Positions 17,501-25,590 are shown, counted from the first letter of the stretch. The stretch: DNA of 64,000 bases from Segatella copri (GCF_015074785.1 NZ_CP042464.1:1674001-1738000), one strand, 5' to 3'. Notes: generated from the sequence alone by a model not told the origin. Numbers and translations: made by a program.

Positions 17501-17530
17501 CATGGCTGCTATGATATATTTCTTGTTCAT
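14513..17530 (-). CDS. SusC/RagA-family TonB-dependent glycan transporter
   Basis: 1005 residues. Signal peptide to about residue 21, then a carboxypeptidase-D-like regulatory domain (~22-105, 'VTGNVVDSNNEPVIGAYIKV'), a plug (~110-225, 'SASAIYGTRASNGVILITTKK') and a 22-strand barrel that ends in the usual aromatic 'FLFGLNMSF'. It imports oligosaccharides across the outer membrane using TonB energy, with SusD as its lid. It is the second gene of the operon, after the surface binding lipoprotein. It is complete and of normal length. Confidence 0.96.
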   Translation of the reverse strand: MNKKYIIAAMATSFALNMNAQSVKVTGNVVDSNNEPVIGAYIKVKGSNRGAVTDLDGHYTIDADKNATLVISYVGMANQEEKVGNRSQINFVLKDDANDLNEVVVIGYGQVKKGDLTSSISAIKGDKLEKLSTGNVMNALQGQVNGVQISGAGGPGASPRVIIRGVTTVNGSDPLYVVDGMPVGTNINFLNQNDIESMQVLKDASASAIYGTRASNGVILITTKKGKKGDAKFNVTATVGLQTLKKQNMADSQEYKKVFDARYTNDGNVSPFKGSADTYTDWWKECINDVAVQQNYDISFSGGNDKMIYSGSIGYYKQDSQYKVGQWQKLSARFSTEYNFNKIVKAGVDFTPRYEQWDDTPGLMSAIMAMDPTTPVMRPKSEWTSNPYSNYDRSHNNQEWNPVASMARMDSGASEYGLLATPYVSLTPIKGLTIKSAFGLNARFRRTDSFNVNFFIDNLEQNQNNNATRKMENWVDWNWTNTVNYMTTLNKKHNINLMGGYTMERFQDYWANAYSENIPNNDESLRYPSSGTKNPAATGTDSFTSLVSYLGRVMYNYAEKYYLTASIRVDGSSKFSKDNKWATFPSVSGAYRLTSEEFMKNQKVFDDIKIRAGWGKVGNQNIDNSAYLSSIGTTTYVFGGTPNRIIGSTVSGIGNTNLKWETVEDWNVGLDLALLQSRLKITADYFEKTSHDMLMKKDNLLILGYPMWNGQMWENVGKMKASGWELGINWNDQIQDFTYGVGLNLSQVKNKAVKLNGDYIWTGGFSGDYIVRNAEGESLSQFWGYKTAGIFQNETEVKSYTNEHGESLQPNAKPGDLRFVDLNNDGVIDSNDKTHIGNPFPDLMVGLNLNAAYKGFDLVANFYGTFGNDIFNKNIGRYAGTDGQNVYAGTYDKTWRTDNTGAEYPRLSVNDSNMNYKRVSDFFVEDGSYFRCKLLQIGYTLPKQWFNNKLNLRLSFSAQNLFTITNYSGADPEAASMGKSVTEAGIDYTGYPNPRTFLFGLNMSF

Positions 17531-17580
17531 ATTACAATGTTTCTAATATTCTAGATGACTGTTCTTTCACACGTGTTATA

Positions 17581-19047
17581 CTATTTGATAGGGATGATGC
17601 GAGAACGCAAGAGAGCGTAGTCGAACTCGAAGAGATACTTTCCTGTAGCAGGAACCTTTACCTTCTTCATGTTGTCACCGCCGTTGAGCTTGTTGGCCTC
17701 GTTCTCATCGGAACCATCGAAGCGCCAGTAAGGCTCTGGCCACCAACCCCACCAGTGAGTCTGGCTGATGGTGAATTCGATTTCATCACCTGCCTTGAGG
17801 TTCATTTCGCGATAGAGGCGATATGGGTTGTTCTCGTCCTGATTCAAGATGAATGCACCTGCGTTCTGATTGGTTGTCCATTCGCCGGCTCCCTCTGGCA
17901 AGTAACCCTTACCTGCTAGACAAATCTGTGCAGGCTGTGCGCCAGAACCGTCGTTGAAGTCAATCGTGGTAGAACCGTTGAGGGTCATCTTCTTGGTTGT
18001 AGGAGTATATTCCTCTACCTTGTATTCACCTGTGATGATATTGAAGTTGATTTCGTAGTAACCCACCTTTTCCAAGATGATAGGCTTTGCATCGCTAGCC
18101 TTGCGGGTGAGCAAACCTGTCTTCTCGTCAACACCGAAGCAGAGAGGAACGAAATCGGTCTTCTGTGGAATGAAGCGTATGCCTGTGCCTGGCTTCTGGT
18201 TGTAGTAGCGGGCACGATACTGGAATTCGCCCACGTGATCAACCAGCATTGGTACACCATAAACATCGCTTGTCAGTTCTGCTGCAGAGTTGACATCTGC
18301 AAGATACATCTTCTCAAAGTCAACCAAGTCGCTGACGATGATGGTGCTCTTCTGCTCGGTCATGTTGTCCATACTGTCATACACCTTGATGCTCATCTCG
18401 TAATCGGCATCTTCTGATGGGAATGTATATTCCTCGCTGTATTCGTACTCGGTACCAGAGAGTGTTACCTCGTCGTGCTTGTTGATGCCAGGAATATCAA
18501 TGACCAACTTCTTCAACGACTTGTTGTCGGATACGGCAACATTGAGCAGGAATGTTGGGTCTTCCTTCATCACGTTCACCTTATTAGATGGTGCTACTGT
18601 GAATACCGGGAAGGTAAAGTCGCCGTCACCCTTGATGGTGATGTTGGCTGTTGATACTTTTCCCACCACGTCTTCAACGGTCACTTCCAATGGGAAGCTG
18701 GAGTTGTCGGTCCAGTCGTCTGCAGGAGTATAAGCATAGTCGAGATTATACTCATGGAGCAGGGAATCTTTGTAGATGTCGAGCAGGTTGATGGTCTTGT
18801 CGAGGAGCATTCCCTCGTTCTTGAGTCGGATAGACTTGATACCGTCGGCATCGCTAATCTTACCTGTGATGTTGAAGGTACGTCCTGGTTCGGCATGAAT
18901 CAGGTCTGATGTTAATGAAATCGTTGGATTCTGACCATCCACTGTAGGATAATCATCATCGCTACTGCATGCCTGGAATGTGAATCCACCCAAAGCAATT
19001 GCAGCCCATAAAAGGGCATTCTTTAGATTAAATGGTTGATGTGCCAT
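17581..19047 (-). CDS. SusE/F-like surface glycan-binding lipoprotein
   Basis: 488 residues with a lipobox Cys at 27 ('FTFQACSSDDD') followed by the acidic residues typical of surface-exported Bacteroidota lipoproteins. Repeated Ig-like beta domains follow ('RTFNITGKISDADGIKS', then a 'FPVFTVAPSNKVNV' segment). The C-terminal half resembles SusE/SusF ('RLYREMNLKAGDEIEF', 'KVPATGKYLFEFDY'). It probably binds the target glycan at the surface. It is unusual in lying before SusC, as the first gene of the operon, instead of after SusD. The promoter and a tandem repeat lie in its leader. Confidence 0.82.
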   Translation of the reverse strand: MAHQPFNLKNALLWAAIALGGFTFQACSSDDDYPTVDGQNPTISLTSDLIHAEPGRTFNITGKISDADGIKSIRLKNEGMLLDKTINLLDIYKDSLLHEYNLDYAYTPADDWTDNSSFPLEVTVEDVVGKVSTANITIKGDGDFTFPVFTVAPSNKVNVMKEDPTFLLNVAVSDNKSLKKLVIDIPGINKHDEVTLSGTEYEYSEEYTFPSEDADYEMSIKVYDSMDNMTEQKSTIIVSDLVDFEKMYLADVNSAAELTSDVYGVPMLVDHVGEFQYRARYYNQKPGTGIRFIPQKTDFVPLCFGVDEKTGLLTRKASDAKPIILEKVGYYEINFNIITGEYKVEEYTPTTKKMTLNGSTTIDFNDGSGAQPAQICLAGKGYLPEGAGEWTTNQNAGAFILNQDENNPYRLYREMNLKAGDEIEFTISQTHWWGWWPEPYWRFDGSDENEANKLNGGDNMKKVKVPATGKYLFEFDYALLRSRIIPIK

Positions 19048-19092
19048 AAGACATTCTTTTTAGTTCTTTATATTTTGTTGTTTTGTTTATTA

Positions 19093-19130
19093 TGCGTTAG
19101 TTGAGTAACTTTGCGTTAGTTGAACAACTT
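19093..19130. repeat. Two tandem 19-bp repeats in the operon leader
   Basis: TGCGTTAGTTGAGTAACTT (19093-19111) is followed directly by TGCGTTAGTTGAACAACTT (19112-19130). Each contains a small inverted repeat (AGTT...AACT). They lie between the predicted transcription start (~19144) and the start codon, so they would be in the 5' UTR. They could be a regulator site or an mRNA structure. Confidence 0.7.
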
Positions 19131-19150
19131 TCGTGTTGTTTATTCGGTTG

Positions 19151-19158
19151 CAAATGTA
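19151..19158 (-). promoter_or_regulatory. Predicted promoter of the utilisation operon
   Basis: Minus-strand TACATTTG fits TAnnTTTG. Transcription would start near 19144 and give a ~97-base leader to the SusE/F-like gene. No convincing TTTG at -33, as expected for a promoter that needs an activator such as the divergent hybrid regulator. Confidence 0.55.
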
Positions 19159-19286
19159 CGGCGATTATTGAGAATCAATGGAGAAAAATCATTCAAATGG
19201 GGGTATAAATCGTGCACTGAAAGATTTGTGCCGCTGTTTTTGATGTTTTTTAGCTTGTTTCTTGCCTGATTTAAGGAGCTTTTTGC

Positions 19287-19294
19287 TAATTTTG
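19287..19294 (+). promoter_or_regulatory. Predicted promoter of the hybrid two-component system
   Basis: TAATTTTG fits TAnnTTTG, with CTTG about 22 bases upstream. The -7 box is 35 bases before the ATG at 19329. Confidence 0.5.
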
Positions 19295-19328
19295 CAGCAA
19301 ATTGAAAATTAAAAACCATATACCTTCG

Positions 19329-22300
19329 ATGAATATGATAGAAATAAAAAAGACACTTTGGGTGGTCTTCATCTGTTTGATGGGGCATATTGTTGCCTTG
19401 GCTCAGAAGTATCAAGTCAGACCATTGGATTTGGAGCAGGGCTTATCGTGCAATTATGTTGTAAGCATAGCGCAAGATAAATATGGCTTTCTTTGGTTTG
19501 CTACCGAAGAAGGCTTGAATCGGTTTGATGGTAATAGCTTCTTTACTTATTACAAGCAAAGAGACAGAAAGGGCATCTCCAGCAGTGAATTGAACTGTGT
19601 GATTGATGATGCCAAGGAACCTGTAGTCTGGATTGGAACCAAGAATGATGGTCTCAATTCCTTTAACTATCAAACAGAAGAATGGCATAGCTATAAGCAT
19701 GACGGCAAGAATCCTTCCAGCATTGCAACGAATGATATTACGCATATCACCCCCTCTGCCAATGGTAAACTCTGGATTACCACCTATTGGAAAGGTGTAG
19801 AACTGTTTGATCCCGAAACCGGCAGGTTTGTGCATTTTGATAAAGATAGAGTGCAAGGTTTGCCTGATAACCAATTGTGGTGTGTGCTCGATTTGGGAAA
19901 TGGCAATCTTTTGGTGGGACATGTCAAGAGTGGATTATCCATCATAGATACCCAACATTTAACTGCCCGGAATTTTAAGCACAACGCCCAAGACATCTAC
20001 TCTATTTCGGGTAATGAGGTGATTTGTCTGTATCGCGACAAAAAAGGAACGATATGGATCGGTACTAATATGGGTATAGATATTTACGACCCACTTAGCC
20101 AGCGATTTCTGCATGTGGCAGATCAAACCATCAAGAATCATCGTATTTTTGATTTCTGTGAATTGCCGAATGGTAATATGCTTGTAGCAACCGAGCAGAT
20201 GGGTATAGCTGTATTGGATGTTGCCAACAAATCATTTACTGCAAGTACTCAGATTCCATGTTCTTTCATCAGCGAGGGGTTGGAAGATTTTAATCTTACG
20301 GGTAATAGTGTGCGAAGCCTATTGCTAGATAAATATAATAATGTATGGGCAGGATTTTATGGTAGCGGCATCAATTTCCTGACTCAATCTGTTGCGTCAT
20401 TCAGTACCATCCGGGCTGGTGTTCCTGATCAGCTGCAACGACTTACGGAGAAATCTGTGATGGGATTGGTTTTCGATAAGAATGGGCAGCTATGGGTAGG
20501 TACTGATGGTAAAGGACTGAATGTCTTCTCGCCAGAAAGAAAACGATTGGCTACCTATGAACATGAAGGTGGCAGTATCGTGACAGCTGCAACTCGAGAT
20601 AGCAATGGTAATTTGTGGTTTGGATCTTTCTATCAGGGTGCTACCGTAAAGATGGCGGGTGGAGGTTTCCGCAAGGTTTCGCCAGATGCGCATGAAGATG
20701 TCAGATGTTTCTATGAAGATGACAAGCAGCAGATGTGGATAGGTACCGCTCATGGCATCTATGTGGTTGATATCAAGCGGATGAAGGTGGTAAATAATTA
20801 TCATCTTGGCAATGATATGGTACGTGCCATCTGTATGGATGCACAGCATAGAGTCTGGGTGGGCTATTTCGGCATTGGCATTGAGGTGTTTTCGCCTCAA
20901 ATGAAGCGGATCAAGTCGTTTAATTCAACTAAGGGTGAAAAGGAATATATTCCTTCCAATGCGGTGAATCATCTGATGCGTGATTCCCAAGGTCGTATTT
21001 GGGCAGCTACCAACGAGGGAGCCATCTGCTTTGATGTAAAGCATCAGGATAGACACGTGATTTATGACCAGAGACAGGGAATGAGCAATATCCATGTGCG
21101 TGCCATTATAGAAGATGAGATGCACAACATCTGGATGAGCACCAATCGTGGTATCAGTTGCTTAAAGGCAGGAAAAGCTGGTAGGTTTATCAATTTTAAT
21201 GAGAAAGATAATGTCGTTAAGGCTAATTTCAACGATGGTAGTGTGGCTCGTTCCGAACAGGGTATTATCTATTTTGGTTCGGCTCAGGGATTATGCTGTT
21301 TCCAGCCAAGACAAGTCTTGTCTGTCAGTCGGGCTCCTGAACCGATAATTACTTCGTTGCGGCTGATTCGTGGTATAGAGCAAACTGATAGTGTCATCAA
21401 TCTTGCCATACGCAACCATATCTCGTTGGCGTATGATGAAAATTCCTTTGCGGTAAATTTTACCGTACGGAACTTTGCCATGGAGAACCATGTGGAGTAT
21501 AGCTATATGCTCTCTGGTTTGCAGAATGATTGGATTACTGCTCAGTATGGAACGATTACTTTACGCGATATTCCACCAGGAACCTATCAGTTGCAGGTAC
21601 GAGCTCGCTTTCATAACCAGCCATGGTCTTCTGAAATAGCCGAGTTTACCATCATCGTTCGGCCTCCGTTCTGGCTTTCATGGTGGGCTAAGTTGTGCTA
21701 TACCTTATTCGTTTTGGCGATAGTGTATCTGGCTTTGAGAATATATCAGCGTCATCTCCGCTTGAAATTCGAGTTGAAAGCAGAAAAGGTGCACCATGAG
21801 AAGGAACAGAAACTTAACGAGGAACGCCTGCGCTTCTTTACCAATATCACTCACGAACTTCGCACGCCACTTACGCTGATTCTCGGTCCGCTCGATGACA
21901 TCTCGCATTCGTCGGATATTACGAAGGCCGTGAAGCATAAGCTGGCGGTGATACATCAGAGTGCGGTGAGATTGAACGAACTGATTACGCAGATATTGGA
22001 ATTCAGAAAGACGGAGACCGATAACCGTCAGCTTCGTGTGGTGAAGGCAAACGTGGTGGATGCCGTGCATGAGGTTTCTTTGAAGTACGAGGAATTGGCA
22101 CAGAAGCCTGACGTCGCCATTAAGTTTGTGGCTCCAGAGAATCCGATCATGATGTATATCGACAAGGAGGTCATCGCCATTATCTTGGATAATCTGGTAT
22201 CGAATGCTATCAAATATACCGATCAGGGTAATATTGATATCAGTGTGGAGCGTCGTCGCAGCGGGGAACATCATTTGGTGGATATCACGGTGAGTGATAC

Positions 22301-23390
22301 GGGCCATGGCATCTCTGCAAAGGCATTGCCGCATATTTTCGATCGTTATTATCAGGAGAATGGAACCCATCAGGCTTCCGGCACAGGTATTGGTCTCTCG
22401 CTGGTCAAGAAGTTAGTGACCCTGCATCATGGTGAGGTGAAGGTAGAAAGCAATCTGGAGCAGGGTACCAGTTTCATCGTCACTCTGGATGAGAATGAAA
22501 TTTATCCCGATGCCTTGCGAGGTGATGAGAATGCTTCTGCTAAATTGCAGGGTAATGATGCTGCATCTGGTGTCCTCAATTTGGAGGAAGCTGTGCTCAG
22601 TGTGGAGAATGGCAAGCCGTTGCTCCTCGTGGTAGAGGACAATAGGGAGATACTCGACTATGTGGCAGAATCGTTTATTGACGAGTTTGATGTGTTGAAG
22701 GCTGGTGATGGTCGGGAAGGATTGGCTTTGGCATTGAATAAGGTGCCTGATGTAATCATTTCAGATGTCATGATGCCAAATATGGATGGCAATGCCATGT
22801 GCAGGGCCTTGAAGAAAGATATACGCACGAGTCATATTCCTATCATTCTTCTTACGGCGAAGGATTCTTTCGAAGCCAAGGAGAAGGGCTATGACTCGGG
22901 TGCCGATTCGTATATCACCAAACCTTTCACGCATTCGCTCTTGCGTAGCCGAATCCTTAACCTCTTGCAGCAGCGTCGGCGTGACAAGATGCTGATACAG
23001 GAATCGAAGGAAACCAATTTGGCACAGAAGAAAGAGCAGTTGAGGGAATCGCTCAATAAGGTAGATCAGGAATTCTTTGACAAGTTGAATAAGCTGATAG
23101 AAGAGAATATCAGTGGTGATGTGGATGTTAACTTGATTGCCAGTAACTTGGCGGTAAGTACCAGTACGCTCTATCGCAAGATGAAGGCGCTCACGGGTAT
23201 ATCTACCAACGAATATATCCGCAAGTATAAGATGCAGTATGCCGAGCATTTGCTTCTGGAGGGTAAGTATAGCATCAGTGAGATCTCCTTTATGGTAGGT
23301 ATGAATAGCGTGGCTTATTTCCGCCGGTGTTTCAAGGCTGAATATGGGGAGATTCCTTCTGAATATCTCAAGAAATTGCAGAAAATGTAA
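19329..23390 (+). CDS. Hybrid two-component system sensor-regulator (HTCS)
   Basis: About 1353 residues from the ATG at 19329; a TTG at 19302 is possible but too close to the promoter. Signal or anchor at the N-terminus, a two-propeller periplasmic sensor of repeated 'WIGT', 'LWFGS' and 'VGYFG' blades, a Y_Y_Y domain ('VEYSYMLSGLQNDWI'), one membrane span near 795-815, a histidine kinase (His in 'FTNITHELRTP', ~840), an ATPase domain ('DTGHGISAKALPHIFDRY'), a receiver (Asp in 'SDVMMPNMDG', ~1146) and an AraC helix-turn-helix C-terminus ('ISEISFMVGMNSVAYFRRCF'). It senses a glycan fragment in the periplasm and activates the divergent operon. Confidence 0.95.
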   Translation: MNMIEIKKTLWVVFICLMGHIVALAQKYQVRPLDLEQGLSCNYVVSIAQDKYGFLWFATEEGLNRFDGNSFFTYYKQRDRKGISSSELNCVIDDAKEPVVWIGTKNDGLNSFNYQTEEWHSYKHDGKNPSSIATNDITHITPSANGKLWITTYWKGVELFDPETGRFVHFDKDRVQGLPDNQLWCVLDLGNGNLLVGHVKSGLSIIDTQHLTARNFKHNAQDIYSISGNEVICLYRDKKGTIWIGTNMGIDIYDPLSQRFLHVADQTIKNHRIFDFCELPNGNMLVATEQMGIAVLDVANKSFTASTQIPCSFISEGLEDFNLTGNSVRSLLLDKYNNVWAGFYGSGINFLTQSVASFSTIRAGVPDQLQRLTEKSVMGLVFDKNGQLWVGTDGKGLNVFSPERKRLATYEHEGGSIVTAATRDSNGNLWFGSFYQGATVKMAGGGFRKVSPDAHEDVRCFYEDDKQQMWIGTAHGIYVVDIKRMKVVNNYHLGNDMVRAICMDAQHRVWVGYFGIGIEVFSPQMKRIKSFNSTKGEKEYIPSNAVNHLMRDSQGRIWAATNEGAICFDVKHQDRHVIYDQRQGMSNIHVRAIIEDEMHNIWMSTNRGISCLKAGKAGRFINFNEKDNVVKANFNDGSVARSEQGIIYFGSAQGLCCFQPRQVLSVSRAPEPIITSLRLIRGIEQTDSVINLAIRNHISLAYDENSFAVNFTVRNFAMENHVEYSYMLSGLQNDWITAQYGTITLRDIPPGTYQLQVRARFHNQPWSSEIAEFTIIVRPPFWLSWWAKLCYTLFVLAIVYLALRIYQRHLRLKFELKAEKVHHEKEQKLNEERLRFFTNITHELRTPLTLILGPLDDISHSSDITKAVKHKLAVIHQSAVRLNELITQILEFRKTETDNRQLRVVKANVVDAVHEVSLKYEELAQKPDVAIKFVAPENPIMMYIDKEVIAIILDNLVSNAIKYTDQGNIDISVERRRSGEHHLVDITVSDTGHGISAKALPHIFDRYYQENGTHQASGTGIGLSLVKKLVTLHHGEVKVESNLEQGTSFIVTLDENEIYPDALRGDENASAKLQGNDAASGVLNLEEAVLSVENGKPLLLVVEDNREILDYVAESFIDEFDVLKAGDGREGLALALNKVPDVIISDVMMPNMDGNAMCRALKKDIRTSHIPIILLTAKDSFEAKEKGYDSGADSYITKPFTHSLLRSRILNLLQQRRRDKMLIQESKETNLAQKKEQLRESLNKVDQEFFDKLNKLIEENISGDVDVNLIASNLAVSTSTLYRKMKALTGISTNEYIRKYKMQYAEHLLLEGKYSISEISFMVGMNSVAYFRRCFKAEYGEIPSEYLKKLQKM

Positions 23391-23430
23391 TATTGGTATA
23401 GCAATAGTTCGTTAATAATTCAATAATGTG

Positions 23431-23901
23431 CTAAGCAGCTATACGCTGTAAGCACGAGAGATCTTTGAAAATCTTGCTAATTAAAGTTCGGTTCGGGGTG
23501 TACCCGCTTGCTTTAAAAATTCGTTTCACCAGATAAATGTTGGTCATCAGTGACTTGAATGAAGACATAGAATATTCCATTCCCAGCTCCTTCATAGTTA
23601 CCTTGGCAACATTTAGTGATGTGAATGAAGCATTGAAAGCAAAATCGAGTTTCCACTTATCGCGAGCCTGGTAGTCCATAAGACCAGTATAGCCTTTGGC
23701 GTCACGAAAGCAAAATTCGATATGGAACCTGGTTCTATAATAAAGAAGTACCTCTTCACCCGAAAGTAAGGGGTCTGTAGAGAAGAATAGTTTCTTCTTG
23801 CCATTCGGCATCTGCCAGATGACAAGTCTAACTTTACACCTGAGTGCCTTGGAATAGGCTATCAAAGTATAAGCTGTTCCTTCTATATCTTTCATCTCCA
23901 T
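23431..23901 (-). pseudogene. IS4-family transposase, C-terminal fragment (copy 2)
   Basis: 156 residues with the Y-x2-R-x3-E-x6-K signature intact. It differs from copy 1 by a few residues (for example S/L in 'STDPxLSG', Q/H in 'RTRFxIEF', C/Y in 'GLMDxQAR'). Catalytic aspartates are absent. Confidence 0.85.
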
Positions 23902-24176
23902 CTTCCCTGTTTACCAAAGAAGCGCTTGGCAAGTGAGACATTAAGTTTGAGCCAGTCAATGCTTTTCGACTTTTTTAAGCCGAATGCGTTGCGATAGGTT
24001 TGCTCAACATGCGAGCCATACCTCCCCATTTGGGTGAAATTTATCTTTCTTGGTATTACCATGAACAAAATTATCACCTCGATGAGTATTTTCTCGAAAC
24101 TTTTTGTTAACTTTGCAGCCGAATCTTCAACTGCATCTTTAAAGATATCCATATATTGGTCAAGTCCTGTATTCAT
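23892..24176 (-). pseudogene. IS4-family transposase, N-terminal fragment (copy 2)
   Basis: 94 residues, identical to the copy 1 fragment. It ends at the same deletion joint and overlaps the C-terminal piece by 10 bp in another frame. Confidence 0.8.
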
Positions 24177-24342
24177 ATAATTTTGCGTTTGTCGTGATTT
24201 GCAAAGTTACTGAAAAATCAGTGACTTGACCAACTTTTTATAGTTAAGTTTTCATAAGTATTTCTTAATATAAGTTATTGATTTACAGACGATTAAATGT
24301 TAATTTAACGCTGTATTGTATCATATTCGGGTCGCCATACAA

Positions 24343-24430
24343 AGCTTTTGCCCCTACAGGGCGCCAGGCGTGGGGACATGAATACCCAGGGCGAATGCCC
24401 TGGGCTAGGAGCTTCTGCCCTTTCAGGGCG
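24343..24430. repeat. GC-rich palindromic repeat cluster
   Basis: Two similar ~21-bp arms (24343-24363 and 24410-24430, each AGCTT-x-TGCCC-x-CAGGGCG) flank a perfect palindrome CCCAGGGC-GAAT-GCCCTGGG (24385-24404). Each arm is itself a small hairpin. It is far more GC-rich than its surroundings and looks like a dispersed non-coding repeat. There is no gene between the IS copy and 24612; after the cluster, G-rich 'TGCAGGG' and 'CGTGA' fragments recur up to ~24480. Confidence 0.65.
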
Positions 24431-24586
24431 TGAGGGAAATTGCAGGGGGCGTGAAAGGAATTGCAGGGATGCGTGAGGGAGAATGGCGTTTAATCTGTTA
24501 AAAACATCACACGTATTATAATAAACATTAAATTAAAGTGAGCGTCATAACGCTCAATTTTTATTTGGTTATTTGAATGTTTTTTA

Positions 24587-24594
24587 TTACCTTT
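24587..24594 (+). promoter_or_regulatory. Predicted promoter at the left end of the accessory island
   Basis: The box TACCTTTG (TAnnTTTG form, within 24587-24598) follows TTTG-like sequence about 20-25 bases upstream. The expected start is just before the small frame at 24613. The position is given to within a few bases. Confidence 0.5.
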
Positions 24595-24612
24595 GCACGA
24601 AATTTTGAAATT

Positions 24613-24792
24613 ATGAAAAAAATGAAGCATATTAACAGCAATCACCTCGACTTTATGAAGAAAAGGTGTTTCGGAAGCTTAGGAGAACTCCTAAGCGAGC
24701 TGTGGTATGCTATAATTACAAACAATCGGTCGAGATGCCAGGTATCTGCGACCAAGTATCAACTTAATGCCATATCAACAACCAGAAAGTAA
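24613..24792 (+). CDS. Possible small protein of 59 residues, unrecognised
   Basis: ATG at 24613, about 15-20 bases after a good -7 box. The product is basic ('MKKMKHINSNHLDFMKKR') with a short amphipathic helix ('FGSLGELLSELWYAII'). It has no known family. The DNA carries a perfect 9-base inverted repeat with a 2-base loop (24677-24696), and another hairpin follows at 24857-24873. A structured leader RNA instead of a gene is therefore a fair alternative. Confidence 0.35.
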   Translation: MKKMKHINSNHLDFMKKRCFGSLGELLSELWYAIITNNRSRCQVSATKYQLNAISTTRK

Positions 24793-24942
24793 ACACAACC
24801 CTACCCGCCCCCACACCTTACGGATAGTAGGCGCTCGGCAGTTCTCCAGCGGCTTACGCTAAAAACGTTAGCGCAAACACACGTCTCTCTACTAAAATGA
24901 GGAGGAAACAGTTAACAATCAACATAAAAACAATAAAAGAAG

Positions 24943-25098
24943 ATGAAACTTTTTTTTTATAGGAAATTTATTCGCTTCGTAATAAAGCACTTTACCATCG
25001 TTATCAACAATACCATACAGATGAATGGCGGTCAGTATATCGAACACATGAACAACTATCAGGGAAAGGAGGATGAGAAATGTCTGGACAAAGAATGA
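24943..25098 (+). CDS. Small basic protein, 51 residues, unrecognised
   Basis: ATG at 24943 after an A/G-rich stretch that could serve as a ribosome site. The product begins with a basic, aromatic segment and ends with 'MNGGQYIEHMNNYQGKEDEK'. It overlaps the next gene by 19 bp in another frame, as in translational coupling. 'MNGGQYIEHMNNYQG' resembles the N-terminus of the next protein ('MNAGSSYFEHVENYYG'), so the two may be related. Function unknown. Confidence 0.5.
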   Translation: MKLFFYRKFIRFVIKHFTIVINNTIQMNGGQYIEHMNNYQGKEDEKCLDKE

Positions 25099-25475
25099 TC
25101 ATCATGAACGCTGGTAGCTCGTACTTCGAGCATGTGGAAAACTATTATGGCAGCAATGCCTGTGAGCAAAACTCATGCAGAAATGCTGAGATGCCGGAAG
25201 AGCTGAAAACGGAAAAGGCTCAGAGGATAAAGAACAACCTGATAGAGATAGGCTTGGTAACCGAAAATTTCATGCCATCAGGACTGTCTTCATCCGAAGC
25301 TGCCATCCTTGCCAACCAGATAGGTATAGAGTTGGAAATCAAGAATATATGGAGCGTATTCGGCAATTATTGGGGTCCTAATCCGAACTCGATGAGAGCC
25401 GCCTGCAACCGAGGAATGGATCAGAAGAAAACGACTGCCTTCCTCGAAAAAGTGATGCCTGCTATCAGAGGTTAA
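25080..25475 (+). CDS. Hypothetical protein of the VirE-type island, 131 residues
   Basis: The N-terminus shares a motif with the preceding small protein. The rest is helical ('KAQRIKNNLIEIGLV', 'SSEAAILANQIGIELEI', 'KKTTAFLEKVMPAI'). There is no signal or membrane segment. It looks like a small adaptor or nucleic-acid-associated protein of the kind found before VirE genes in Bacteroidota islands, but I do not recognise a named domain. It is followed by a palindrome and a terminator-like hairpin. Confidence 0.65.
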   Translation: MSGQRMIIMNAGSSYFEHVENYYGSNACEQNSCRNAEMPEELKTEKAQRIKNNLIEIGLVTENFMPSGLSSSEAAILANQIGIELEIKNIWSVFGNYWGPNPNSMRAACNRGMDQKKTTAFLEKVMPAIRG

Positions 25476-25484
25476 TCTGGCAGG

Positions 25485-25515
25485 TAGTACTAGTACGCGT
25501 ACATAGTACGTACTA
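25485..25515. repeat. TAGTAC/GTACTA palindrome cluster
   Basis: A 31-bp run built of TAGTAC, TAGTAC, GCGTAC, TAGTAC and GTACTA, giving several overlapping inverted repeats. It is centred between a gene stop and a -7-like box, so it could be an operator or a recombination site. Confidence 0.5.
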
Positions 25516-25537
25516 GGTAGAAGCGAGAAATTTGCCT

Positions 25538-25590
25538 TACCTTTGCCCCCGGAATTCAGAACCAATGCGGTCTGAGTTTCGGGGGCTTTT
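25538..25590 (+). terminator. -7-like box fused to a 16-bp hairpin with T run
   Basis: TACCTTTG (25538-25545) runs straight into a stem of 16 pairs including two G-U wobbles (25545-25560 with 25571-25586). The loop is 10 bases and TTTT follows. It is most simply the terminator of the upstream gene. The overlap with a promoter-like box would also allow a very short transcript or an attenuator before the VirE gene. Confidence 0.55.

Larger units (their letters stand above)
23401..24320 (-). mobile_element. Non-autonomous IS4-family element, copy 2
   Basis: Nearly identical to 5890-6809, differing by a small number of substitutions and one indel near the right end, with the same internal deletion and orientation. 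Left end GCAATAG, right end ...ATTGTA. It begins about 11 bases after the stop of the regulator gene. Two copies with the same deletion show that the deleted form itself moved or was copied, presumably by a transposase supplied in trans. Confidence 0.8.

Noticed and set aside
19302..19328. TTG start for the hybrid sensor
   Set aside because: It is only ~8 bases after the -7 box; the ATG at 19329 fits a usable leader and signal anchor.
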